Shown here one piece after another: positions 42,467-51,059 of a stretch of 58,754 nt of DNA. Every line of letters starts with the position of its first letter. The stretch's first letter is position 1. Position numbers and translations under genes: made by a program. Below the pieces are notes generated by a model. It searched no databases. It was not told the DNA's origin and was given only the letters and a program-made list of their open reading frames with translations. This stretch comes from Halorussus salilacus (lineage in GTDB: Archaea; Halobacteriota; Halobacteria; Halobacteriales; Haladaptataceae): the NCBI RefSeq assembly GCF_024138125.1, contig NZ_CP099996.1:1-58754 (forward strand), in the 5' to 3' direction.

Positions 42467-42835
42467 ATGAGCAAGATTAGTCCGTCGGAACTCGACGCCC
42501 GCCGTTCGGTCGATGACGTGTTCGTCATCGACATTCGTCCGCGCGAGAATTACCAGCGCGAACACGTCGAAGGGAGCGTCAACGTCCCGGTCTACGGCGA
42601 CCTACGACGGGGCGACACCGCATCCCTCGACGAGCATCTGGACCGGATTCCGAACGACCGCGAGGTAGTGACGGTTTGCAAAGCCGGGATAGTCGCGCAG
42701 AAAGCGACGGCCCACCTCGAAGCAAGGGGATACGACGCGACGACACTGACCGGCGGATACACCGGTTGGCGACACTACGACGAGAACACGGTACCGTACC
42801 GTCTGCTGTCCTTCCTGCGGAAACTCGTTCCCTGA
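42467..42835 (+). CDS. Single-domain rhodanese
   Basis: Sulfurtransferase-like protein of 122 residues from the ATG at 42467. FVIDIRPRENYQREHVEGSV is the rhodanese CH2A motif and VVTVCKAGIVAQKATAHLEA carries the catalytic Cys (about residue 70). GGYTGWRHY closes the domain. The C-terminus adds a short extension (VPYRLLSFLRKLVP). Such proteins carry sulfane sulfur for tRNA thiolation, Fe-S assembly or detoxification; which applies is not visible. A hairpin lies 15 bases after the stop. Confidence 0.88.
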   Translation: MSKISPSELDARRSVDDVFVIDIRPRENYQREHVEGSVNVPVYGDLRRGDTASLDEHLDRIPNDREVVTVCKAGIVAQKATAHLEARGYDATTLTGGYTGWRHYDENTVPYRLLSFLRKLVP

Positions 42836-42849
42836 AATGCCGTGACCCG

Positions 42850-42870
42850 CCTCGGGGACAAGCCCCGAGG
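42850..42870. other. 8-bp hairpin, dispersed repeat copy 2
   Basis: CCTCGGGG and CCCCGAGG pair around ACAAG. This matches the copy at 18785-18805 at all but one base and also shares the upstream flank. It starts 15 bases after the rhodanese stop. Confidence 0.55.
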
Positions 42871-43019
42871 TTTCCCGTGGATTAGTCGGACACTCCCACT
42901 CGACCATCGGCCCGATAGCCTCGAACGGTCGGGTGGGTCACGTTCGGGGCGTCCACAACCCCCGATGGCACGAGCCGTGCGGTTCGAGTGGGACGGTAGC
43001 CCAACCCCCTCGGAGGATG

Positions 43020-43421
43020 TCAACCCTCCGCGTGCGGCATCGCGTCGTCCCGCTCGTACTTCGTCTCGAACTCCTGAATGAGCTGACCCATCTTGGCGTA
43101 CCAGTCGTTGAGCATCCGCTGCATGTCGTTCGTGATCTCCGAGGCGTCGGTCGGGGAGTAGACGTGGCGGTAGCCGCCCTGCTCGTAGTTGACCTGCTCC
43201 TTCTGGATGAACCCCGTCTGGAGTAGGCGTTGAACGGCACGGTACGCGGTCGAGCGCTCCTTACCGACCGTGTCCGCTATCTCGTCCACCGTGAGCGGTT
43301 CCGGTGCGCTCACGAGCGCTTGGAAACACTCTTTGTCGAGTTGCTTGAGGCCGTGGAAGCACTCGAGTAGTCCCTCGCACGCCATGTCTTGCTGGAGTTG
43401 TTCGGACATCGAATCTGGCAT
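43020..43421 (-). CDS. Winged-helix (TrmB/MarR-like) transcriptional regulator
   Basis: Regulator of 133 residues. LTVDEIADTVGKERSTAYRA (helix-turn-helix) and VQRLLQTGFIQKEQVNYEQG (helix plus wing) form the DNA-binding domain, preceded by a short MACEGLLECFHGLKQLDKEC helix. The C-terminal 45 residues (ITNDMQRMLNDWYAKMGQLI) are probably a dimerising coiled coil. It lies divergent from the aldehyde dehydrogenase with 435 bases between. Its own promoter has an inverted repeat (43461-43479) beside a TTTTAAC TATA box, so it is probably autoregulated. Confidence 0.8.
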   Translation of the reverse strand: MPDSMSEQLQQDMACEGLLECFHGLKQLDKECFQALVSAPEPLTVDEIADTVGKERSTAYRAVQRLLQTGFIQKEQVNYEQGGYRHVYSPTDASEITNDMQRMLNDWYAKMGQLIQEFETKYERDDAMPHAEG

Positions 43422-43460
43422 CGTTATCGTCTGTACGTAGGTGTTGTACCGTTAAAAGGA

Positions 43461-43479
43461 TTGTGTACAGATTTCACAA
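43461..43479. promoter_or_regulatory. Inverted repeat and TATA box of the winged-helix regulator
   Basis: TTGTG (43461-43465) and CACAA (43475-43479) form an inverted repeat with 9 bases between. They adjoin the minus-strand TATA box TTTTAAC (complement of 43451-43457), about 30 bases before the regulator start. Confidence 0.5.
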
Positions 43480-43856
43480 CATTACACTATAATCGTACCT
43501 GACCGGCACCGATTTGTGAACATGGAACGCGTTCCGAGGGGTCTCCGCTACGCCGAACATCAGGAGGCCGACGAGCAGGGTGCGACTCGGCACCGGAATC
43601 GTAATTGTATAATTCGAACAATAATGCTGTGGCTTCGCTCCGAAAAGGCTCACGGCGTCGCGGGAGGCTACCGTCACGACAGCCGTCCCTCGAATTTCGA
43701 CGCGGTGACCCGTGTGAAGGCCAAGAACATCGTCAGCCCTACCACCGGGCTCCGGGACCGACGGTCCCGGAGCCCGAGGCCGTCACCGAGAGTGAACACT
43801 CGACGCGTTTCTCGCCGTGTCAGAACGTTGATGTCCGTTCGGGCCGACCGTCGGCT
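43480..43856. other. Long intergenic region with a 14-bp perfect hairpin
   Basis: Bases 43746-43759 and 43763-43776 (CGGGCTCCGGGACC and its complement) form a 14-bp perfect stem with a 3-base loop. This is about 80 bases before the aldehyde dehydrogenase start. An ATTGTATAATTCGAACAAT dyad (43604-43622) may be a promoter. No gene is evident. Confidence 0.5.
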
Positions 43857-45431
43857 ATGGCCTCACACTCGGACGCGCTTCCCGGCTCCATCACCACCGG
43901 TCGCCTCTCGCAGCTCGCGGCGACCGTTCCGGCCAACCCCGGCGGCTCCGAATTCACCGTCGAGGCTCCCTACACGGGCAAAGCCATCGGAACGGTTCCG
44001 TCCTGCGCGCCCGCAGACGTTCGAGCGGCGGTCAAGCGCGCCCGCGACGCGCAGGCCGACTGGGCCGACCGCCCCGTCGACGAGCGCGCGGCGGTCCTCC
44101 TGCAATTCCACGACCTCGTCTTCGACCGCCGGGCGGAACTCCTCGACGTGACCCAACTCGAGAGCGGGAAGGCACGAATCGACGCCTTCGAGGAGCTGAT
44201 GGACGTGGCGACCAACGCCCGTCACTACGCCCACCGCGCGGAACAGTATCTCGGCTCCGTGGACCGGAAGGGAGCGCTCCCGTTGCTGACTCGCACGGTC
44301 GAACACCGCCATCCCGTCGGCGTCGTCGGCGTCATCTCCCCGTGGAACTACCCGCTCACGCTCGCGGTCTCGGACGCGATTCCTGCCCTGCTCGCGGGAA
44401 ATTCGGTCGTGCTGAAGCCCGCGAGCGAGACCCCGTTCGCCGCCCTGCTCGTCCGCGAACTGCTTGAGGAGGCTGGCCTCCCCGAGGGCGTCTTCGAAGT
44501 CGTCACCGGCCGGGGGAGCGAGGTCGGGCCAGCGCTCGTCGACGAGGTCGACTACGTCTGTTTCACGGGGAGCACCGAGACCGGCCGCGAGGTCGCGCGA
44601 CGAGCTGGCGAGAATCTCGTGGACTGCTCGCTCGAACTTGGCGGCAAGAACCCGATGGTCGTGCTGGCCGACGCCGACCTCGACGCCGCCGCGGCGGGTG
44701 CGGTCCATGGGTGTTTCACGAACGCCGGTCAGCTCTGCATCTCGTTCGAGCGCCTCTACGTTCAGCGGGAGGTGTACGACGACTTTCTCGACCGGTTCGT
44801 ACGGCGAACGCGCGCTATCGACCTCCGTGCGAGCTACGACTGGAAGGCCGACGTCGGGAGCCTCGTCTCGGCCGACCAATTGGAAACCGTCGAGGCCCAC
44901 GTCGACGACGCCGTCGGGAAGGGCGCAGATCTCCTCGTCGGGGGTCGCGCCCGACCCGACATCGGGCCGTACTTCTACGAGCCGACGGTGCTGTCCGGCG
45001 TCTCCGGCGAGATGGACATCGCCCGTGAGGAGACGTTCGGGCCGGTCGTCTCGGTTCGACCGTTCGACTTCGCGGACGAGGCAGTCGCCCTGGCGAACGA
45101 CTCGGCGTACGGCCTGAACGCGAGCGTCTGGACTGCCGACAGTGACCGCGGTCGAGAGATGGCCAGACGCATCGAGTGCGGCACGGTCAACGTCAACGAC
45201 GCGTACGCCGCGGCGTGGGGCTCGGTGGACGCGCCGATGGGCGGGATGAAGGACTCGGGGCTGGGACGCCGACACGGCCGCGAGGGGTTCCTGAAGTACA
45301 CCGAGTCCCAGACGGTCGCCGAGCAGCGCGCCGGGTCTATTCGGCCGCCCGACTGGCTCCCGAAGGGATGGTACGCGAGGGGGATGTCGTCGGCGCTCCG
45401 TCTGATGGAGCGACTGCCGGGGGTGCGGTGA
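43857..45431 (+). CDS. NAD(P)-dependent aldehyde dehydrogenase
   Basis: Aldehyde dehydrogenase of 524 residues from the ATG at 43857. The cofactor motif FTGSTETGRE, the general-base Glu in LELGGKNPM and the catalytic Cys294 in NAGQLCISFERLYV are all present. PWNYPLTLAVSDAIPALLAG is a general family signature. It resembles succinate-semialdehyde and fatty-aldehyde members. Its stop overlaps the next start by one base (TGATG), so it is translated with the extended SDR that follows. It has an N-terminal extension of about 30 residues compared with shorter members. Confidence 0.9.
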   Translation: MASHSDALPGSITTGRLSQLAATVPANPGGSEFTVEAPYTGKAIGTVPSCAPADVRAAVKRARDAQADWADRPVDERAAVLLQFHDLVFDRRAELLDVTQLESGKARIDAFEELMDVATNARHYAHRAEQYLGSVDRKGALPLLTRTVEHRHPVGVVGVISPWNYPLTLAVSDAIPALLAGNSVVLKPASETPFAALLVRELLEEAGLPEGVFEVVTGRGSEVGPALVDEVDYVCFTGSTETGREVARRAGENLVDCSLELGGKNPMVVLADADLDAAAAGAVHGCFTNAGQLCISFERLYVQREVYDDFLDRFVRRTRAIDLRASYDWKADVGSLVSADQLETVEAHVDDAVGKGADLLVGGRARPDIGPYFYEPTVLSGVSGEMDIAREETFGPVVSVRPFDFADEAVALANDSAYGLNASVWTADSDRGREMARRIECGTVNVNDAYAAAWGSVDAPMGGMKDSGLGRRHGREGFLKYTESQTVAEQRAGSIRPPDWLPKGWYARGMSSALRLMERLPGVR

Positions 45432-46504
45432 TGGCGTCCGTCTTCCTCACGGGGTTCCCGGGGTTCCTCGGCTCCGAACTGGTCGCGCGCCTGCTGGACC
45501 GGACCGCCCTGCCGATTCGGTGTCTCGTCCAAGACCGGTACCGCGACCTCGCGGAATCTCGGGCGGCAGAACTCGCCGACCCCGACCGCGTCGAACTCCA
45601 CACCGGCGACATCACCGAGGACGACCTCGGCCTCGGTAACGACTACGACGACCTCCGGGCCGACGCGGTCGAGGTGTACCACCTCGCGGCCGTCTACGAC
45701 CTCGGCGTCCCTCGCGACGTAGGGATGGCGGTCAACGTCGAGGGGACGCGCAACGTCCTCGACTTCGCCGACGGAATCGGCGACCTCCGAGGATTCCACT
45801 ACGTCAGCACCTGCTACGTGAGCGGTCGCCACGACGGAACGTTCACCCACCGTGATCTGGATGTGGGCCAGTCGTTCAACAATCACTACGAGGAGACCAA
45901 GTTCCTCGCGGAGGTCGAGGTACAGGACCGGATGGACGACGGTCTTCCGGCCACGATATACCGCCCGGCGATCACCGTCGGCGACAGCAAGACCGGCGCG
46001 ACCCAGAAGTACGACGGCCCGTACCACGTCCTCGGACTGCTCGCCCGCCAACCGCGCGTGGCCATCCTGCCGGTCTTCGGCGACCCGGGAGCCTACGAGG
46101 TGAACGTCGTCCCGCGGAACTTCGTGGTGGACGCCATCGACCACCTGAGCGCCCGCGAGGACGCCTGCGGCGAGGTGTACCAGCTCTGCGACCCGAACCC
46201 GCCGACCGTCGCCGAAATGGTCCGAGCGTTCGGCGACGCACTCGACAAGCGGGTGCTCGCAGTCCCCTCATCGCTGGGCGTCTCGCGATTTGCGCTGGAA
46301 TCATCTCCCCGACTTGAACGCGCGCTGGGAGTCGAACCCGCGGCGCTCGACTACTTCGTCCACCCGACGAGCTACACCTGCGAGAACGCAGCCCGAGGCC
46401 TCCACGGAAGTGAGGTCCGTTGTCCGCCGTTCCGAAGCTACGTCGACGAGCTCGTCGAGTTCTACCGGAGCCACCCCGAAATTTCGTCCGACGCGATGGC
46501 CTGA
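45431..46504 (+). CDS. Extended SDR, fatty acyl reductase-like NAD-binding protein
   Basis: Protein of 357 residues starting at the ATG at 45431. MASVFLTGFPGFLGSELVAR gives the TGxxGxxG cofactor loop. HLAAVYDLGVP, FHYVSTCYVSG and the HYEETKFLAE Tyr/Lys pair follow the order of the Male-sterility (NAD_binding_4) reductases. Such domains reduce acyl-CoA or acyl-carrier esters, or act on sterol-type substrates. Coupling to the aldehyde dehydrogenase suggests interconversion of an acyl, aldehyde and alcohol set, although direction and substrate are unknown. Upstream in-frame codons lie inside the dehydrogenase and are not used. Confidence 0.82.
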   Translation: MASVFLTGFPGFLGSELVARLLDRTALPIRCLVQDRYRDLAESRAAELADPDRVELHTGDITEDDLGLGNDYDDLRADAVEVYHLAAVYDLGVPRDVGMAVNVEGTRNVLDFADGIGDLRGFHYVSTCYVSGRHDGTFTHRDLDVGQSFNNHYEETKFLAEVEVQDRMDDGLPATIYRPAITVGDSKTGATQKYDGPYHVLGLLARQPRVAILPVFGDPGAYEVNVVPRNFVVDAIDHLSAREDACGEVYQLCDPNPPTVAEMVRAFGDALDKRVLAVPSSLGVSRFALESSPRLERALGVEPAALDYFVHPTSYTCENAARGLHGSEVRCPPFRSYVDELVEFYRSHPEISSDAMA

Positions 46505-46910
46505 GTCCTGTTCGAACGCTCCGTCACAAGAGCGGGCGGTCGTCGGAATCGACCCGGCGAACTGCGCGCGAAATTGTGTATATCGATATATGGTGTATAA
46601 ATTTGCTTGCTGTAGAAATTCGGTGTTAGGAGACTCCAAACTCTCGAATCCTGCGGACAGGCTGAATACATCGAGTGGTCCAGATTATTCCGGTAATCAC
46701 GACCACTTTGAAGTACCCCGCCGCCGTCGGGTAAGCACGAATGCTACATCTCCCTTACGACGGCGCTTCCCCCGGGGTAGAACCGTCAAGAACAGGGTTC
46801 GAGATTTCTCTGACTCTCCTCAGCCGAGGTCGGGGCGATGGCGAAGAAACGTATTCGAAATAGAGCTAATGACCTCAACCTATATTAAGGCAAAGCACGA
46901 ACGGTGTTGT
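46505..46910. other. AT-rich intergenic stretch before the integrase module
   Basis: No gene is visible. TATATCGATATA (46579-46590) is a palindromic AT run. The drop in GC from here marks the left edge of the accessory module. I could not find a tRNA gene or a clear attachment-site duplication. Confidence 0.45.
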
Positions 46911-47450
46911 ATGTCCGAAGACGAATCGAACACCAAGGGCCTGATGGAACGCCAGACCACGGGTGAAGACCGCGTGAGGATGGTTGTTCGGCAGCTTTCG
47001 GAGCCTCAGACGGCCAACTGGATCGCCTCGGAAGCGGGCTGGTCACACGAACCAACTAAGCGCGTCCTCGATCGGCTCGTCGACGACGGTATCCTCCACC
47101 GTGACGAAAGCGGTACTCACACGACGTATTACCCTGATTATCGCCGTCAAGCGATGCAAGAGGCGATGCGTCTTCGAGACAGCGGTCACACTGTCGAGGA
47201 GCTTACGGACCGGCTCGCCGATATGAAGACGCAGATTCGCGACTGGGAGGACGAATTCGGCGTCGAGTCACCGAACCAGCTTCGCGGAACGCTCGCTGAC
47301 GAGTCCCTTGACAGTGACGAGGAAGATCGGCGCCGTGAAATAGCCCGCGAGTGGGAGCACCTTCAACGGCGTATCCAGATCGTTGGCTTCGCCATCCGCG
47401 AATGGGACTTTCTCGCGCCAACGACTGAATCCGCCGAGGCCAGTAGCTAA
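46911..47450 (+). CDS. Winged-helix protein, first gene of integrase module
   Basis: A 179-residue protein, started at the ATG at 46911. Residues about 20-75 form a winged helix (LSEPQTANWIASEAGWSHEP, then VLDRLVDDGILHRDESGTHT). The rest is a helical, highly charged domain (LTDRLADMKTQIRDWEDEFG). It belongs to a haloarchaeal family (DUF7342-like as I recall) often found beside short hypothetical genes and integrases. It probably controls the module. A TATA-like CCTATATTAAGG lies about 25 bases upstream. The next gene begins 4 bases after its stop. Confidence 0.7.
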   Translation: MSEDESNTKGLMERQTTGEDRVRMVVRQLSEPQTANWIASEAGWSHEPTKRVLDRLVDDGILHRDESGTHTTYYPDYRRQAMQEAMRLRDSGHTVEELTDRLADMKTQIRDWEDEFGVESPNQLRGTLADESLDSDEEDRRREIAREWEHLQRRIQIVGFAIREWDFLAPTTESAEASS

Positions 47451-47453
47451 CGG

Positions 47454-47912
47454 ATGTCGGTCCCGCATCCAGGTGGTGATCCGAATGCGAACCTCTACGC
47501 CCAACTGAAGCGAGACGTCCTCGACCGTGTTCCACAGATCACGGCGGTCGAGTTCGTACCTGACGATATCGAGGCCAAGCAGTTGCGGGCACGTTTCAAT
47601 CCGAACCGTCTGGTTCCCCCAACGGGCCCTGATTCGCCGGAACTGACCGTCAAGTGGTATCGGCAGGACCCTCACGATTGGTTCCGTATCAACTACACCG
47701 ACCCGAACACGGGCTTTTACGCTGGCTGGCACCAAGACGAAGACCATCCCGATTTGGGACAGACGCATTTCCAGTACTCAGTCGCCGATACGGAGGACCG
47801 CTGGGGGATCACATTCGAACACGAGACCCCCTCCCTGATTCTCTGGGAAATCGTCGAAGAGCTCCTTGAGGATGTCCGTCCGACCTACCAGTACGCAAAC
47901 GAGGAACTATGA
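47454..47912 (+). CDS. Hypothetical protein, second gene of integrase module
   Basis: A 152-residue acidic protein that I cannot assign. A short helical N-terminus (LYAQLKRDVLDRVPQITAVE) is followed by an aromatic-rich beta region (VKWYRQDPHDWFRINYTDPN and FYAGWHQDEDH) and a C-terminal helix. It overlaps the integrase start by 4 bases and follows the winged-helix gene by 4 bases, so the three form one transcript. Its conserved place suggests a module-specific role such as DNA binding or integrase control; no motif proves it. Confidence 0.65.
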   Translation: MSVPHPGGDPNANLYAQLKRDVLDRVPQITAVEFVPDDIEAKQLRARFNPNRLVPPTGPDSPELTVKWYRQDPHDWFRINYTDPNTGFYAGWHQDEDHPDLGQTHFQYSVADTEDRWGITFEHETPSLILWEIVEELLEDVRPTYQYANEEL

Positions 47913-49138
47913 AACCCCGAGAACACGCCGATCAGTCACTCGCAAGTTCCTTCGAGCGTTACCTCCAGGACAAGGGGAAAGGCCGTGGTGGCGATGGCGG
48001 GAACTACCGACGCAACGCTGCGCGCGAGCTCGAGCGGTTCGCCGAGTGGGCCGCCAGCGACCGCGGCGACGACGACTGGACCGGGATCGTCCCCGACGAC
48101 GTCGACCGCGACCCCACCTTCGAGGACCTCGACGAACGCGTCTTCCGGGACTACGCCCGGCATCTCGGTGGAGACCGAGGACTCAAACAGAACACTGTCC
48201 AAACCTATTATCGCTATATCTCTGCGTGGTGCGGGTGGTGTGTCAACGAGGGATATCTCGAAGCGCACTACGCGCAGCGGGCGAGTGCGATGGCACCGCT
48301 GCCGGAGGACGACGGCCGCAAGCCCGGTGACCAGCAGGCTTGGACATCCGAACAGCGCCACGCCCTCACCCGGCACGTCGAGGAGCGAGCCCGCGACGCC
48401 GTTGAGGCGTACACGACACTCCCAAAGGATACTGACCCCATCGACAAGCAGCGAGCCCGCTACGCGGCGATGAAAGCGGCTCGTGACCGGGCTCTTGTGT
48501 TCGTCCTCGCGTACACGGCTGTCCGCGTCGGTGAACTCCTCCGGGACCCGAACGACCCGCGCCGTCGCGGCGTCCGCTGGGAGGACCTCTCGCTCGACGA
48601 TGGGAGTATGGACGTCTACCGGAAGAAACAGCAGTGGGACGCCGCCAGTCTCCCCGATCCGGTGATCTCACCGTTGCGGAGCTACCGCAAGCTGATGGAC
48701 CCACCGACAGAGCGCTGGCCGGTGTTTCCGACGTTCGACCAACGGACGCTTGCAGGGCTCACCAAGGATGAGCTAGCCGGCCGAGGGGAACGCTCGGGGG
48801 CAATTACTGAGCGCCGTGAGGAGTACGCTCGCGACCTACTGCTAGCGCTCGATGAGAATATTCGGCCGCCGTCGATCACGACGGACGGCGCACGGTCGAT
48901 TCTCCAACGGCTCTCGGAGGCCGCGGACATCGATATCGACCATCCGAAACACGATTACCTTGCTCCACACGGTGGTCGACGTGGAATGGGAGAGGTCCTT
49001 GTCCGTGCGTTCGGATACACGGTAGCGGCCCGTTATCTCGATAATTCCGAGGAGATGGTGCGGGAGCGGTACTCTCACATCGAGGCTGGCGAACTCGGTG
49101 ATGTGGCGACAGAGGCGCTCTCAGAGATCGATGGGTAG
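47909..49138 (+). CDS. Tyrosine recombinase / integrase
   Basis: XerCD/phage-type integrase of 409 residues. The N-terminal SAM-like DNA-binding domain covers residues about 10-120 (SFERYLQDKGKGR, FRDYARHLGGDRG, TVQTYYRYISAWCGWCV). The catalytic residues are Arg206 (AVRVGELL), Lys in DVYRKKQQW (about 242), His354-x-x-Arg (HGGRRG) and Tyr388 (RERYSHIEA). It would integrate or excise a mobile element or resolve dimers. Its start overlaps the preceding gene by 4 bases. No matching attachment-site pair was found by eye, so the element's extent is unknown; the copper island lies to its right. Confidence 0.9.
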   Translation: MKPREHADQSLASSFERYLQDKGKGRGGDGGNYRRNAARELERFAEWAASDRGDDDWTGIVPDDVDRDPTFEDLDERVFRDYARHLGGDRGLKQNTVQTYYRYISAWCGWCVNEGYLEAHYAQRASAMAPLPEDDGRKPGDQQAWTSEQRHALTRHVEERARDAVEAYTTLPKDTDPIDKQRARYAAMKAARDRALVFVLAYTAVRVGELLRDPNDPRRRGVRWEDLSLDDGSMDVYRKKQQWDAASLPDPVISPLRSYRKLMDPPTERWPVFPTFDQRTLAGLTKDELAGRGERSGAITERREEYARDLLLALDENIRPPSITTDGARSILQRLSEAADIDIDHPKHDYLAPHGGRRGMGEVLVRAFGYTVAARYLDNSEEMVRERYSHIEAGELGDVATEALSEIDG

Positions 49139-49376
49139 CGTAGTTACCGTAACGGACCGTCGTATCGCCCCACCCCGGCGTGGAGGTCGCAATCGAACCG
49201 AGTCCATTCTTGGAGGCCGTCCATGTAGATACTGACCGTACAGCTGTGGAAAGAGGACCTTAGCGTCCCGGTAGAAATCCGAGACAAACAGCCCAATACC
49301 GGTTGCTACAACTGAAAGCACGATGCGTACTGGGACAGTTCAGAATTCGCAATAGGCGTCCAGCGTTGGTGCGTGT

Positions 49377-50273
49377 TCACTCGACGGGGTCTGAATCAGT
49401 TTCCGGTGGGAGACCGGCATCCTGTGGAGTTGGCGGGTCGCGATTCGCGAGGCGGTCCCCGCCGTAGACGACCATTAGAAGGATCGCAATCAGTACGAGT
49501 GGAACTGCCCCGGTAACTTCGGCGAGCAGGTTCAGCCAGGGGTCTGGCACACCGTTCGGGATGAGCGCCTCCTGATCGGCGGGATGGAAGATTCCCATCG
49601 CATTGACACCGGCGTGAAACACCGCGACGGCGAGAACGCTACCGCCGGTGCTGTTGTACATCCACGTCCAGAGAATCGAGCCCGCAAGGATGGAGACCAT
49701 CCAGAGGAGTTGCTGGGAGAGCGGCCAACCGCCGTGGGTGGTCGTCGCATTCAGGAACAGCGGGAGGTGCCAAGCGGCCCACGTGACGCCCACGATGGCA
49801 CTCGAGGTCAGCGCGCTGTAAGAGTCCTGTAGGATGGGGAGCATGAAGCCACGCCAGCCGAGGTCCTCCTGGCCGCCGCCCCAGACGGTCCCCCACGCCA
49901 TCGCGAACAGGTAGATGAAGGGCGACTCGAATTCGGTGAGGTCGATTGGGCCGCCAGCCAGGACGAACAGTAGGACGCCCAGTGAGAGGATAATCAACGG
50001 GAGTCCGAACGCGAGCGCCCACCATTTCGCACCGATTCGCCATTTGAACATCTGGCCGACCCACCTACGGAGGCTCCCACCGGAGGCCCAGATGACGACT
50101 GCGGCACCTATTGGCGGACCGAACCCGCCGAAGCCGATCAGGATCGAGTGGGTCCAGGAGGCTTCCATGCCCGAATACGCGAGCGCACCCTGGATAGTCC
50201 ATGTGAAGGCATACGCGATTGCGACGAAGCTCAGGAGGCGATGTTGATCAATCCATGTGCGGATACTGGACAT
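49377..50273 (-). CDS. CPBP-family intramembrane metalloprotease-like protein
   Basis: Polytopic membrane protein of 298 residues, started at the ATG at 50273. About eight helices are predicted. The CPBP/Abi motifs are present: QEDLGWRGFMLP (EExxxR with the second Glu as Asp), WAAWHLPLF (the metal-binding His) and the C-terminal FHAGVNAMG. Relatives process membrane-bound substrates or give resistance to bacteriocin-like proteins. The changed Glu may reduce activity. It is a single gene running towards the integrase, with no evident operon partner. Confidence 0.8.
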   Translation of the reverse strand: MSSIRTWIDQHRLLSFVAIAYAFTWTIQGALAYSGMEASWTHSILIGFGGFGPPIGAAVVIWASGGSLRRWVGQMFKWRIGAKWWALAFGLPLIILSLGVLLFVLAGGPIDLTEFESPFIYLFAMAWGTVWGGGQEDLGWRGFMLPILQDSYSALTSSAIVGVTWAAWHLPLFLNATTTHGGWPLSQQLLWMVSILAGSILWTWMYNSTGGSVLAVAVFHAGVNAMGIFHPADQEALIPNGVPDPWLNLLAEVTGAVPLVLIAILLMVVYGGDRLANRDPPTPQDAGLPPETDSDPVE

Positions 50274-50394
50274 GCCTCTGATTATGACATACATCGTAAT
50301 TAACGGTACTCCCAGGTGCCGAGTTTTCGGCACTACACTCTTCACGACTCCTCTCGAACCCTATCGTATGCCCGACAACGTTCGTTACAAACCC

Positions 50395-51036
50395 CTAGGT
50401 CCCGATTCGAGTCACCCGCCGATATCCTTCGTACAGGGCTGGTAATCCGAGAGGAAGTGCGAGGAATCCAAACCCGAGAAGGGCATACTGGTCTGTATCC
50501 CGGTGTCGCATGACGAGGATGGTCGTGACGATGCCGAATAGCGCAATGACGTATGCGGTGTTGGTCCAGAGTACGTCGTAGGTCGAACAGTACAGCCAGC
50601 AAACGAACGTGTAGGCCGGGGCGTTCCAGGTCGGTGGATAGAGGTTCGGCCAGAAGAACCGGCAGTACGTGGTCCAGCCCAGCATCGCAATAGTCGGCAA
50701 CCCAACGAGCCACACCGCAGTCCCACGATTCAAATCTCCGTATCGTCGGTATCCCGCGAGGAAGAGAGCGGGAAAGCAGAAGACCCACAGCCAGATGCCG
50801 ATGGTGTAGGTCACCGGCCAGTGCTGGATTCGGGGCTGTGCAACTGGAAGCCGTACTGACTCGGGAAGCGTCGCCCACGGAAACGAGGGGTCGGGAACTG
50901 GATTCGTGAGGAACGCGATTAGACAGAGTCCCGTTCCGACAAGGAATCCGTACAATCCCAGCGTCGTGTATCGGTCAAGCCACGCTGGAAGTTGCGGACG
51001 GGTCGACTGTTGACGGTGATCGGAGACGCCGACCAT
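50395..51036 (-). CDS. Hypothetical polytopic membrane protein
   Basis: A 213-residue protein with about five hydrophobic helices (for example LGLYGFLVGTGLCLIAFLTN, IGIWLWVFCFPALFLAGY, TAYVIALFGIVTTILV). The N-terminal 20 residues are polar. I do not recognise a family. It is co-directional with the CPBP gene (121 bases) and follows the SHOCT gene by 23 bases, so it may share a transcript with the latter. Trp and Tyr residues are frequent at helix ends. Confidence 0.65.
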   Translation of the reverse strand: MVGVSDHRQQSTRPQLPAWLDRYTTLGLYGFLVGTGLCLIAFLTNPVPDPSFPWATLPESVRLPVAQPRIQHWPVTYTIGIWLWVFCFPALFLAGYRRYGDLNRGTAVWLVGLPTIAMLGWTTYCRFFWPNLYPPTWNAPAYTFVCWLYCSTYDVLWTNTAYVIALFGIVTTILVMRHRDTDQYALLGFGFLALPLGLPALYEGYRRVTRIGT

Positions 51037-51059
51037 GCTTCAACTTCGTCTGGCCGTGA

